Of a DNA stretch of 64,000 nt, positions 1 through 16,344 are shown one piece after another. This DNA comes from Brasenia schreberi (lineage: Eukaryota > Streptophyta > Magnoliopsida > Nymphaeales > Cabombaceae). How positions within the stretch are numbered: the stretch's first letter is position 1; every line of letters starts with the position of its first letter. The notes beneath the pieces are model-generated. The model was not told the origin of the DNA. It worked only from the letters and a program-made list of their open reading frames with translations, and ran no database searches. The translations under genes and the position numbers were made by a program. The stretch covers positions 4,912,501 through 4,976,500 of the forward strand of contig JAYKKT010000037.1 of NCBI GenBank assembly GCA_036023115.1. The letters are read 5' to 3'.

Positions 1-174
1 TGTATATTTCAATCGTCTGGAGTCAATTAGTGCCTTCTGTTGGAGCTCAGGGACACTATCTAGGAGGGCTCGGTACTTCATCAGCTCTTCACAGTCCATA
101 CATAAGGAAAGGGAGAAGGAACATGAGGAGGAAAAGGTGAGGTAGGCAGCACACATATAGAGAGAGAGTGGTGA

Positions 175-322
175 TGCATTCAAACGAGATTTGAATTTAA
201 AAAGTGAATTATATTGTTATGTTTTTATACTTTGCATTAATACACAATAGTATAATTTATCTTTTGAATTCAAATCTTCACTGTTAGTTGCATCTATTGA
301 ATGGTGAAGATATTTGAACGCA
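175..322. mobile_element. MITE-like hairpin element, copy 1
   Basis: Terminal inverted repeats are visible: TGCATTCAAAC at the left edge faces TTTGAACGCA at the right edge. Inside, GATTTGAATTTAAAAAG near 189 pairs with CTTTTGAATTCAAATC near 255-270. A GA-rich microsatellite lies just upstream. Related copies sit at about 6150-6300 and 8470-8662, also beside CT/TA microsatellites. There is no coding capacity, so it would be non-autonomous. The superfamily is not assigned. Confidence 0.55.
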
Positions 323-1300
323 TTGGATAGAGCGTATATGGAAAGAGAAAGTGTGGTAAATATGCAACTCTATGGATGCTAAAATATTTTTAAAGATCTC
401 AACAATTCAATTGATGAAATCAATAGTTGGAATATAAATATAAATAATAAAAATATATAATTATACTTCTTACAGGTGTACTAATGTACCTGTAACTATT
501 TTGCTTTAAAGATCTCAATCATTGACGTTAAAGATATAACGTCTGAGATCTTTAATAAGATTTTAACATGATGAATGTAGGCATGGAATATGGTCTCTCT
601 CTATCTCTCTCTTATATATTAATGCATTCATTTGGTTCTTACGGTTCGTTCCAACCTCAGTTGCAAACTGAAGCACAGACTTTTTCTCTTTTCAAATAGC
701 ACCAGAACGAACTACATAGCTAAAGGTACCCTCAATCAGTTTTACGAATTTCCATTTTCAGCGCGTGAAGTCGTCTTCATCATCTCCTTTGAAAACGAAG
801 GCCAGAACTCTGTGACACATCTTGCATCACATCACATTCCAATCGATTATACAAGTGCTATCCAAATTGTATCGTCACTTTAATTGCAAATAATGTTCAC
901 TAAATGATTTATACAGAATTGATACACACTCTTTTTACTATCCATACACCCCTTTTTCCTATATTTCTCAAAATATTCCTAGTCATTTTTGTATTTACCA
1001 AATTACCCTTTATACAAAAAATTGGGATCTTTTCTCTCCTCTTGCTTGAACCAGCATCCTTTCCGGCTCATTCTAGCTACCTATTACTCGATCTACAATC
1101 ATTTTCAGCAAAAGAATGAATCAAAATACATTAAAAAAAAGAAAAAGAAAAAGAGGGAAAAGAAAAAAATAGGATAAGAAAGGCTAATTCAAAGGGGATT
1201 CGTCAATTTATCTAGCTATGTATTTTATTTTATTTTGGTTTTTTCAATTTTTAGTTGTTTTGATTAATTTTTGACCAATTTCTCAACAAGAATCAAAACA

Positions 1301-1396
1301 AAAAAATGTTCAAGTTTTTTATGAAGGAGAGGTGGCTTAGGCGCATCTCCTTCATTGGGGAGACACACTCACGTCAGGAACTTGAACATTTTTTTT
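1301..1396. repeat. Two-tier foldback (nested inverted repeats)
   Basis: An outer inverted repeat pairs AAAAAATGTTCAAGTT (1301-1316) with AACTTGAACATTTTTT (from 1379). Between them an inner pair, GAAGGAGA (1323-1330) and TCTCCTTC (1346-1353), forms a second hairpin. RNA from either strand would fold well. It could be a small foldback transposon or a precursor-like hairpin; nothing seen decides which. Confidence 0.6.
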
Positions 1397-2577
1397 ATTT
1401 AGTTGTTTTTTTGGTTTGTTTCTTGATTTTTTTCTTCATTCTTAATTCTTATTGTTGATGTTGTTCTTCTTTTGCTTATTATTGATTTTTTTTCTTGTCT
1501 TTTCTTTCTTTTTCTTTGACAAGATTTATAAGAATATGACATTTAGTTGTAAAGAAGGCAACAACACTAAATGAAACCTGGAGCAAAGAGATTCAACAAG
1601 ATAAACCCATGCCGGAATTGGATGATAAAGGAGAGTTTGGGGAGAGGAGAGAGAAATGCTGGAATTGGGTGTGAGAGGAGAGAGTATTTATAGATGGAAG
1701 GGAAATCAAGTTTAATATAATAGAGTATCAAAACAAAGAGAAAACTGTGATAACAACAAATTGATGTAAACGTTCTCCGAGTGGCCTGCAATTATGCAAG
1801 TTCATGTATTTATATGGCCTTACCAAGCTTTTTCATAGTTATTTGATTACGAAGAAAACCTCATGTCCTTATCAAAAAATTCACAAGTTGAGTTTTCAAA
1901 ATATAAATTTTAAAAAACACATGATAGAATTTTTTCTTAATTTAATTGACAACAAAAAAACATTACTTAGTTGAGTTCTCTTTGAACCTAAATAATGAGT
2001 CTATGAGTTAAATTTTTAGCATTTCGTTTTACATCTCAATTTGAAACAGTTCTATGTGATTTGAAGCTTTGGTTCAATGAGCTTGAGGTTGTTCAAACTT
2101 GGGTTGTTAATTGAAAGACAAGTTCGATCAAGTTCAAACAAGTAGCTATTTTCCTTGTTAGAAATCAAATAATCCCTCACTGTGCATGTTTGGTTTTATA
2201 GGAGAGATCAATCCACTCTCTCATATGAAAGTGATTCACGGGGCCATCCTCGCGATTCGGATTCCCATCGGACTGCTTTCGGGCGAGATCCAAATCCACT
2301 TCTGGTTCAAAAGAGGTGGTTCGTGTCGACACAACTGTGTAGAACCACTTTCCTTTCATTAGTTTGTCCGTTTGTTCACTGGAGAGAATCGGAATCGCAT
2401 TCTCCATTCCATGTAAGGGAAACTTTTTCCCTAAGGTCAACGTTCCCGTGTAACAGAAAAACTATTTGGTGTATTCTAAAATAAAGCCTCCTGACTCCCT
2501 ACTAGGGGGTTGATGCTGCTTCTTCTCCTCCGCCTTTCGACGTCGTCGTCTTCTTCTTTGTTGTGGCAGCCATCGCC

Positions 2578-5502
<2,925 letters not shown>

Positions 5503-6100
5503 TCATAAATTTGAATAGTGTTGCCTTAAAACTTGTAAGTTGACAGGTAGAGTTCGAAAGGCAGAGCTCATCTAACTCGAAGGTTGGCCGGGAAACCAAG
5601 GATTATCCTCTTCTTAACTGGAGGACCATCGTTAAAGATCCAAAAGTTTGTTATCTAATGCAATCTTCTTGAATGGGTCGATTTGCTATGAAAATTGATG
5701 CGTTGTGTGTGTATGTGCATGTGCATGTGCATGTGCGTGCGTGCACATGTGTATGTGTGTGTGTGAGAGAGAGAGGGAGAGATTCCCATCTTGGTGAGTT
5801 ATGTTTTCTAGGAAGTCCTAAATACGTTATTATGGCTCAAAAAATAAACATTGTTGAAATAATAAAAGTTCGCTAGTTAGCATCTTACCTTGATTATCTG
5901 TAGAGCGCTCTTGTTCTCTTGAGAGAGAATGATGTCAATGGGTCCTCAGACAAAAAAAGAGGTTCATATTGAGAAGACATAAGCGCATGCTTGTGTATGT
6001 GTAATGTATAAAGTAATAACCGCTTTATTTATGAATAGTGGTGTTTGCTGGGATTTTCTCAAAAAATAAGAAATATGATTTGCACCCACAATTTTTAGAC
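5503..6100. other. ADSS 3' flank with GT-rich microsatellite
   Basis: No gene is seen. Positions 5704-5781 are a compound GT / GTGCAT / GTGC / GA microsatellite. The sequence after the degraded exon 3 does not resemble the normal ADSS C-terminal coding sequence. Confidence 0.6.
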
Positions 6101-6149
6101 ACACATATAGAAGGGGAGAGAGGTATGCTCAATCCTCATCCATGCTTCA

Positions 6150-6307
6150 ATCTTTTCAAATGCGCACGGAGATTTGAATCTAAAAAGTAAATTATATTGT
6201 TATACTTTTCGTGCACAACTGTATAATCTGTTTTTATATTTCAAATCTTTGATTGAATAGTAAAGTTGTTTGAGTAGATTTAAGCATAGATTGAATTGAG
6301 CAATATG

Positions 6308-6350
<43 letters not shown>

Positions 6351-6363
6351 ATATATATATATA
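6150..6363. mobile_element. MITE-like hairpin copy 2 with adjoining (CT)n(AT)n
   Basis: Positions 6150-6300 resemble the element at 175-322: GAGATTTGAATCTAAAAAG opposes a later ATTTCAAATC. The element ends in AGATTGAATTGAG and runs almost directly into a CT tract, then ATCT and AT repeats (6311-6363). The same order of element end followed by microsatellite recurs near copy 3. Confidence 0.5.
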
Positions 6364-7762
6364 CCTTTAATAAGACTTTGAGAAAATCACCTAGTAAAAT
6401 TGTTCATTGGTTATAATTATAAATTTATCACAGTTTTTTAATGTTCCAAGCACGAGGGTGCAGTTGGTTTGCCCAGAAATGGCCAGAATCGATCTATTCA
6501 TATAAAGTGATATTATGGTTCTCATGGATATAGAACCCAGTATATGCTAGCAGGTTTATATATATCAGGTACTATATATATAGGCATTCATTTGACTAAT
6601 ATGATCCTACATTTATATCATCAATTGAACTTTATGTAAGGAAATCATTCTACCATTCACCTAATTTTGATGCACTCCTGCAAATCATTGATTTAGAGGT
6701 CTCTCTAAACTGTTCGCACTTGAGAAACCAGTCCCAAGACAAGTTATTGACTGACGTAGTTGCATAACCCATTCATTGTGTATATTTAATGTAAAATATA
6801 TATTATCTGTAAAATATAATTTTCATATTTTATATATAAAACATTGGAATAGTACAACTATACATATGGTTTTCTATTTAATGTCAACCGCCAATCTTTT
6901 TGATTGAACGGTTGAAATTAGTAAAGATGGGTCAAAAAGTATTCAAACCAAATCCATGTTGGTCGTGCTCTGGTCTTCAAAATGGATCCTAAAAAAATGG
7001 CTTAGGTCTGGGCCTACCAGATCCTGACCCAAACCTGAAGTGGCCCCACCGATTGACCCGATTTGCAACCCATACCATCTACTAGATATGTAATCCAGGG
7101 TATCGAACTCACAGAGGTTGGGGGTTCTACTGAGTTTACCTCAGCCTCGAGAGATGTGGTGGCGTTCATATATCTCTACACATTGAGCTCTGTTGGAAAG
7201 GAAGGATTTTTTTTCAACTCTTTTTTCCTAAAACTATATGGATCAACTCACCTAATTTAAATTCAATCATAAACGAAATCATTTAACTTTGAGAAAATGA
7301 GGAAAAATAAAGTATCGCTGCTGTTAAAATATACCCCACTCCTTAAATTAACCTTACCCTTAAAGATATATAAATTGCCACAGCTTGCAAATAGTTTATT
7401 CAGCTCGCCTAGAAAGATTTCTGTCATATTACTCTCAGTACTAAGGGAACCCGATTCTACTGCAACTTCGAAGGATTTAATTTTTTTTTTGTGACAAGAG
7501 GACGCCGAAGCCCAACACACACCCATGCACTCTCTCAGAGTTGAACTCCCCACCAGCAGCTGCTACAGTGCCCTGCTGTTAGTGCTTCAAAGGATTTAAT
7601 TTGTTGGGCATGTTATAATAGAGACTAAAATCTTAATTATGTAACTAAATATACTAGATTTGACGGCTAAGATGGGATTTAGTATGCTTAATCGTCGTCG
7701 TGACCTAACTCACCATTCAACAGTCAAACCCTCCTATGCCTCTACGTTTGTAGATAATCCAT

Positions 7763-7765
<3 letters not shown>
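6364..7765. other. Intergenic, repeat-derived
   Basis: No coding family is recognised. Short tRNA-B-box-like words such as ATCGAACTC (about 7100) and GAGTTGAACTCC (about 7538) recur and may be SINE debris, but no A box at the right spacing was identified. Confidence 0.4.

Positions 7766-7794
<29 letters not shown>
7766..7794. repeat. (CT)n microsatellite
   Basis: About 14 CT units, directly upstream of the GC-rich patch at 7800-8060. Confidence 0.95.
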
Positions 7795-7797
<3 letters not shown>

Positions 7798-7798
<1 letters not shown>

Positions 7799-8060
7799 AT
7801 GCCGATGGTGCTGTTGCTGTTAACGGTGGAGTTCTCGGTGGTGCCGGTGGCTATGTACGTGCCACCCATCAGGAACGTGAGCTTCTTTCTTGACACCATT
7901 CAGTACACCTACTTCTCGTGCTTCTTGTACTCAGCACGCTCGGGCTATTCCCTTATCCGACTCGGCTGCTCCCGGATTCTTTACTCTATCCAGTCGCCGG
8001 CCAGACGGCCCGGTGGCCATTAATAATCTTTCTATTGTTCCGCCAGACTGTCCTTCTGTC
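7798..8060. other. GC-rich patch, origin unknown
   Basis: These bases are markedly richer in G+C than their surroundings. One plus frame from 7799 reads through 74 codons, starting with a hydrophobic MPMVLLLLTVEF segment, and stops at 8021; a second frame and the reverse strand are also open for part of it. It sits between a CT tract and a CT-AT tract. It may be an old gene fragment or a GC-rich LTR piece. I do not recognise a family. Confidence 0.3.
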
Positions 8061-8126
8061 CTTGTATGGTCTTTGCCACCCGCAATATGCGTATGTGTTT
8101 GATCAGTATCCCGCGCACAGCATACG

Positions 8127-8262
<136 letters not shown>

Positions 8263-8469
8263 TCTTATATGATATATTTTCTTTCTCTATTCCTTTTGTT
8301 GTTGGTCGCTTTGAAGCATTGTGTAAAGTGGGAAGACGACTTCCTGCATTAGTTTCCTGGATCGGCGGTTGGAGTTTGGGGTGTGACTTATCTATGAGGT
8401 TTGTATATGTTTAATTCATGCCTAAATCTAGTCAAACAATTTAAGATTGTATATGCTTAATTCATGCTT

Positions 8470-8662
8470 AAATATACTCAAATAATTTTTACCGTTTAAT
8501 CAATATGATTATGGATTGAGATTTAAATCTAAAACACAGATTATACGATTGTAAGTTGCTTTATATGATTGTAAGTTAAATGTATATATAAAGTACAACG
8601 ATAAAAAATGAATTTTAAATTAAAATTGTGTCAATATTTAAATGGATTTAAGTATGTATTGA
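8470..8662. mobile_element. MITE-like hairpin copy 3, diverged
   Basis: It contains GAGATTTAAATCTAAAACACAG and ends in TTTAAGTATGTATTGAATTGAGAG, matching the end of copy 2 (TTTAAGCATAGATTGAATTGAG). The interior AGATTATACGATTGTAAG is partly repeated. Boundaries are approximate. Confidence 0.4.
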
Positions 8663-10740
<2,078 letters not shown>

Positions 10741-10767
10741 TGTTTTTAGTATCTTATTAGAATTGAT

Positions 10768-11095
10768 GCGAAAAAAAGACCGTATACATAATGAGGTTAT
10801 TAGAAACAAATTAGGAGTGATATCAATAAAGGATAAAATAAGAGAATATTGTTTAAGATGGTTTGGACATATAAAAAGAAGATCAAAATAAGAACCTTTA
10901 ACAAGGTATGAAAAACTAGATTTTAAAAGTATTAAAAGAGGTAGAGGACGACCACAAAAATGTTGGAAAGAAACAATAAAGAATGATCTAGCTTATTGTG
11001 AGTTAACTGCTAACATGGCACATGATAGGGCTCAAATAGAAATAAAGAATCTATGTAGCCGACCCGGGAAAAGGCTTAGTTGTTGTTGTATTAGA
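10768..11095 (+). mobile_element. RTE-type LINE, 3' terminal fragment
   Basis: The sequence parallels the end of the larger LINE at 19205-21212: it encodes the [21 protein letters not shown] and RGRGRPQKCWKETIKNDLAY blocks, with stops, and ends in GGGAAAAGGCTTAGTTGTTGTTG, the typical TTG-repeat tail. It is strongly 5'-truncated and cannot encode a protein. Confidence 0.85.
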
Positions 11096-11993
11096 ATTGA
11101 GGCGAAGCCTAACACATGCACCCCCCGGGGAATAAACTCACTGCCTGTGAGTGGGCGTTAGAGAGCCCTACCAGGGTGAGTTAACGGTGTGGATGGAACC
11201 TAGATGACTCAAAAGTACTCTCATTAAGCAGGCGGTACTCAATTATGATGACAAAGTTATTTTCATAACACACCCGGAGATATTCCCAAGTTAAGCTAGA
11301 GCGGGTAAACGAACCAAACGAACTGAGTAAACCTTGTTTCGTCACTCAGTTCATATGAACGAGTCGAGCCAACTGCGAGCCAGACCACCTGTACTCAAAC
11401 ATGTTCACAAACAGCTCATCACTTCTTCGAGCCAATCCAACTCAATTGTGAGAGAGTATTTCCTCAGGCTTAATGAATTAGGTAAAAGATTTAAAAATAC
11501 TGTTCAAGCAGTTTTCATGAGCAGAATTAAACTAAAGATTTCATGTTGATCCACAACTCATATGGTTAATTAGTTTTCAACAGTGCAACCGTAACTAAGA
11601 GCAGCTCAGGTTCATTTATCAGCCATAAGTTAAACTAGGGTCCTTTCTCTAAGATAGCCTGTTATTGGATGTAGCTAGACACAGTTGGTTCCTAACCGTC
11701 CTAGAACCGGAACTGGCCCCGAAATGGGAGAGCACTTGGTTCGGTTTCGATTTCATCTTTTATAAAACCAGAACCAAAACCGGCAGTTCCAAACCACCGG
11801 TTCCATTTTTTTTTAAATGTTTCCTGTAATTTTGATTTTTTTAATAAAATTATCAGTTTTGAATAGTTTCGGGCTCAAACCAGAACCAGCCCTAAACGGG
11901 TTTGGTTACGGTTTCAGGTTTTGAGCAGCTGGAACTGGACATGTCTAGATGTCGCCTATGTTGGTCATAAGCCATGTACCATCTAACCATGGC

Positions 11994-12033
<40 letters not shown>

Positions 12034-12104
12034 TCCTTCGTCAATCATAGTACCAGATTTTATAATTATCACAAAACATTGGACCTAGTGACATAATATC
12101 ATTA
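11096..12104. other. Intergenic with GAACCGG-type repeat and (CT)n(CA)n
   Basis: No gene is seen. About 11690-11940 is built of short words around AACCGG and GGTTC, also present near 41580-41950 and 63480-63560, which points to a dispersed repeat. A CT-CA compound microsatellite lies at 11994-12033. Confidence 0.45.
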
Positions 12105-12536
12105 AAATACAAAAAAAATTAAAAATCACGAAAAACTTCTACGGTAATATACCATACAAAGATATCAGGATTTCGCCGTCAAAACAAACCAAATCACATG
12201 AATACACCCCCCCTCAAACCTCATTTTGAAACTTAGAATTGATGAGTATTAATGGATGTAGAATACATGAGTTTTTTTAGAGAAAAAGGGGCTGGCCTTG
12301 AAGAGAGGAAGATAGACACGCAAAAGGAGCCAAGAAGATGCCTTAAAGGGGATTTAAACACATCCAAACTTTGATTAAAAAAATGATTTTAAAACTTACA
12401 CAGCATCATACAATACAGTGCTCATATAGCATCTCGTTACAGTGACATAAATGATGTTTTGCGATAAAGTACCTGAATCCTATCGGTTAAGGTACCAATA
12501 TGTATAATCTGTATATTATATCATACAATACGGTAT
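12105..12536. repeat. Dispersed repeat A, left copy
   Basis: The stretch is closely similar in direct orientation to 33556-34003. Shared landmarks are ATATCATTAAAA at the start, the C-run before TCAAACCTCATTTTG, GGGGCTGG, and GGTTAAGGTACCAATATG near the end. It has no coding capacity. Its right edge abuts segment B, which lies in opposite orientation in the other copy. Confidence 0.85.
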
Positions 12537-12540
12537 GAAT

Positions 12541-12750
12541 GAACCAAGTGACGCTCATGTGTTGACGTAAGGCTGCTTTGCTTGAACTTAAATTAAGGCG
12601 AGTAATGAATGAACCACTGATCTTTGTAGCCTGTGGCCCTGTAGCAATGTCATGTATGTAAAAATGCCCCGTCCTTGTTCATTCATTACCCGCCTTTCAA
12701 GCTCAAGCAAAGTAGCCCTGCGTCTGCACATGAACGTCAATCGTTAAATT
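12541..12750. repeat. Foldback element, left copy
   Basis: Two imperfect inverted arms of about 65 bp flank a loop of about 60 bp. The left arm carries CTTTGCTTGAACTTAAATTAAGGCG and AGTAATGAATGAAC; the right arm carries their complements, GTTCATTCATTACCCGCC and AAGCTCAAGCAAAG. A reverse-complement copy is at 35755-35955. It may be a foldback transposon at the end of the duplicated segment B. Confidence 0.7.
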
Positions 12751-12783
12751 TTTGATGAAGTCTCCTGCACACACATGTGTGTG

Positions 12784-12824
<41 letters not shown>

Positions 12825-13451
12825 TGTGGAGTATATTTGCTCCAGGGTCTAAACTTGAGGCAAAGTTTGCACCATTTCCCTTTTCACAGATTAAGCAACG
12901 AAAAAGGCCAACCTATTGCCACATAAAGTCCTTTTCTTGATGGTTTAAACCATTCACAAAGTCTTTTAAATCGTCGAAAATAAGTTCTCCAGTTTACTTC
13001 CACGGTTCTTTAGATAACATTTCGATGGTTGCAATAAGCCCCTAGGTTCTATTGGCCGGTTCATTTATTGGACATATTTAAACAATTCCAAAAAAGAGAA
13101 GTACTTCTACGAGTGTGATAGACCGATGCTTAAAACCAAACCACTTTGTTCTACACCAGCCCTTTTTGTTCTTTGTGATAACAGGGAAACCAAAATCAGG
13201 TTTGCAACCCAGGGAATCGAAATCACACCCTGCGTCAAGTGGAGTGGTCCTGCCAACGAAGTTCGTATCCAAGGATTCCCATGTTAGCTAAAGAAAAGGC
13301 ATATAATTCCTGTCTTTGGCTGTCTAACTGCAACTAAAACACTCAAAAACTCTTCAAAGTTTCTAAGCAACTGTCGTCTACATTCTTATAGAAAATTTTG
13401 CCTTTAAGGCCTTCGCAGCCATTCGAGGAGCATCTCCTCTTGTGATGAAAT
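12751..13451 (-). repeat. Duplicated flank of copia 1 (part of segment B), with (GA)n
   Basis: It contains a GA microsatellite (12786-12822) and an open frame at 13078-13272 on the minus strand. The whole stretch recurs inverted at 35028-35755. Because the match extends outside the LTR, it is a duplication of the element's flank, not only of the element. No gene function is recognised. Confidence 0.7.
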
Positions 13452-13813
13452 TGTTGATTTCTTGAGGCTCGAAGGAACTTTGAGTGCAGCCGAGTTGTCA
13501 CAGAAGCCCAACCGAACTGGGAAGAAGTAGAAGAAGAGAAGGAAGAAGAAGCTGCAACAGGGAAGTTTTTGATTTCGTATATTTTTTCTGTATATAAACA
13601 TTTGTTTATATATGACTTTACATCCCTATGATTTCCTTTTTAGGCTTTCTGTTGAAGCCATATCTTTTTGTGAGAGATTTTTGTAACTTTTAATAAAGCA
13701 AAAACTATTTTTGTTTAAAGTTTATTTTTTTCAAAATTTGAGAAGAGGGGCCTTCTTCCTCAATTTTAAGAGCATCTTATCTACGTTCCCAAGGAGCTAT
13801 ATGATAACTTGCA
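13452..13813 (-). mobile_element. 3' LTR of copia 1
   Basis: Edges are set by comparing three LTR copies. On the plus strand the repeat runs from TGTTGATTTC to ATAACTTGCA, giving TG...CA on either strand. The matching LTRs are 28331-28794 and, inverted, 34656-35027. Just outside the upper edge the minus strand reads CAAGTGAGCAA, in the polypurine-tract position. The LTR holds a polypyrimidine/polypurine stretch around 13520-13560. Length is 362 bp. Confidence 0.85.
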
Positions 13814-16344
13814 TTGCTCACTTGACCACTTGAGTCAACTTATGATATACTGATTTTCCCCACTAATCCTTGATTTTTCAAGTTGTACCATTCCTAGTTA
13901 CAAGTGAATTATAACTTATGCCAATTATACAATTTTTGTAATAAATATGTTTTCCTGCAAAACAATCACCATAATGTATTTTCACGCTTAAACACTAGGG
14001 ATATTTCAAACCCATATGAGTAACATGCTTTGTAAAAAGATATTCTGAGATACTTTTTGTCAAAAAGTCAACTAACATACTTTTTATCAAGGAGTCAACC
14101 AACACATCATTAGTTAGCATATAAGATATAAATATCTCATTTCTTTTAAGGATATCATAAGCGTAGTGGTATTTATTGTTTATGGAGCTATCGTCTCCAC
14201 TCTTAATAAGAGTAATTGCTCACTGTTATCACAATAAATAATAACTGGCTCATTGACTATGTCCAAGTTCAAATCACGTATGAAATGACTTATCCAAACA
14301 ACACTCGTTATAGCCATACTAAAAGTAACATTCTCAACTTTTTGTGTATGCAATGCTACACAATCATGTTTCTTGTAAGCCTAAGAAACAACATCACTTT
14401 TAAATAAAAATATTTGATTGAAGGCTCACTTACTATCGTCTTTGCTCCTAACAAAGTAAGCATCTGAATAACCTACCCCTTTTACTTTATCTACTTGAAA
14501 ACAAAATGTTAAATCTTTTGTTTCTTTAAGATATCTCAAAAACCTTTTCATAGCTACGTAATGCTTCAAACTAGGATTACTTTAATATATACTCATAAGA
14601 TTAACAACAAAGCTGATATTCGGTCTTATACACAATATAGTATAGATCAAGCTACCTGTAGCTTTTGCATAAGGAACATTAAACTTGCTTTCTCTCTCAC
14701 CGGGACAATCAACCTTACTTAATTTGACCACTTTAACAATGGATTTAATTGTAGGTTTGCAATCACCCATTCTAACATTCTTGAGCATATAATCAATATT
14801 TCTCTGTTGACTTAAACATAAAAGTTTAGATTCGTTATTGTGAGAAATCTTTATACCCATAATATAAGATGTGTCTCCTATATCTTTTATTTCAAACTTA
14901 GAGTTTAACCATGACTTTGTTTTAACAATCATCTAATTGTCATTCACAGTCAACAATATGTCATCTATATATAATGATAAAATAACAAAGTGTCTCTCAC
15001 CATTCTAAACATATACACAATGATCTAATTCATTAGTTACAAACATAAGTTCTAAAATAACATTTTGAAAAGTCAAATACAATTGATGAGATAATTGTTT
15101 AAGGTCATATACGGATTTTTTCAACCTATATACTTTATCTTCCTAGACTTCAATAACATACCCTCTTAGCTATTGCATATAAATGATTTCATCTAAATCA
15201 CCATTCCGAAAAATAGTTTTTTCATCTAGCTTATGTTAATCCAAATCATATAATGTTGATATGTTTAGAATAATTCTAATGGATGCAAAATTTGTAATAT
15301 GTGAAAATGTCTTTACATAATTTATCTCCTTTTGCGAAAATACCTTTGCAACTAACCCTGCCTTAAATTTTTTGATTATTCCATTGACTTTATATTTATT
15401 TTTCAGAATCCATTTACAACCTATGATTTTTCTTTTTTTGATAAATCTGTCAATTCTCATACTTGATTTTTCTTAATAGATTCAATCTGCTTATCAATTG
15501 TTTTTTCCTACTCTATTAATTTAGATGAGTTAATAGCTTGTTGATATGTTATATTATCAGTTAACTCATCTAAACCTACTAAATTACATACTTCATTTAT
15601 AAGATAATTGTGATAATCTTTTAAATAAGACGATATGACCTTACGTCTTTTATGATTACTTAAAGCTTTAGTTTGTACATGAAGGTCATTTGGATCGAAA
15701 TCCAAGGTTCAAATGATGATTGATATAAATATACTAGATCATCAATATACGCATCATCGTTTCTAAGTATATCATTCTTAGTGTCTTTTAAGAATTCAAC
15801 ATCCCTACTGTCTATTAAACCATGTTCTTTATGATAAATTTTATATCCCTTGGAGCATTTTGAGTATCTAATAAAAATATATCTCAACATCCCTACTGTC
15901 TAGCTTATCCTTAGATTGATGAAGGATATTTGTGTGAGAAATAGATCGCTACCTCTTGAGATAACTAAGGTATGATTTTCTCTCAAACAACATCTTATAT
16001 GGTGTATTAATATAACCTAAAAAGATACTCTATTTAATATATACATAATTGTGATCATTTCTTCTCTCCAAAATATCTTACAACGAGAAATAGATATTAA
16101 CATGAACCTAGTCATATTAAATAATGTCCACTTATATCTTTCTACTACACTATTTTGTTAAAGTGTTTTAGGCATGTAGAGATGCCAAAGTCTTTACAAT
16201 ATTCAAAAAACTTTGTAGACATGTATCACCACCTTTGTAAGATCTTAAGGCTTTGATAGTATGCCCTAATTTATTTTAAAGTTCTTCCTTATATATCGAA
16301 TAATTATTATGAATGTTATAAAATAAAACTTGTATGAATGATTT

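Larger units (their letters stand above)
1..2480. other. Intergenic, AT-rich, no gene seen
   Basis: No open frame here looks like a protein family. The stretch holds a MITE-like hairpin (175-322), T-rich low-complexity DNA (about 1380-1530) and a two-tier foldback (1301-1396). The less AT-rich part at about 2190-2470, just upstream of the ADSS locus, has short open frames on both strands but no motif I recognise. Confidence 0.6.

Noticed and set aside
7530..7560. tRNA-B-box-like words as SINE evidence
   Set aside because: No A box at proper spacing and no repeat borders could be found.
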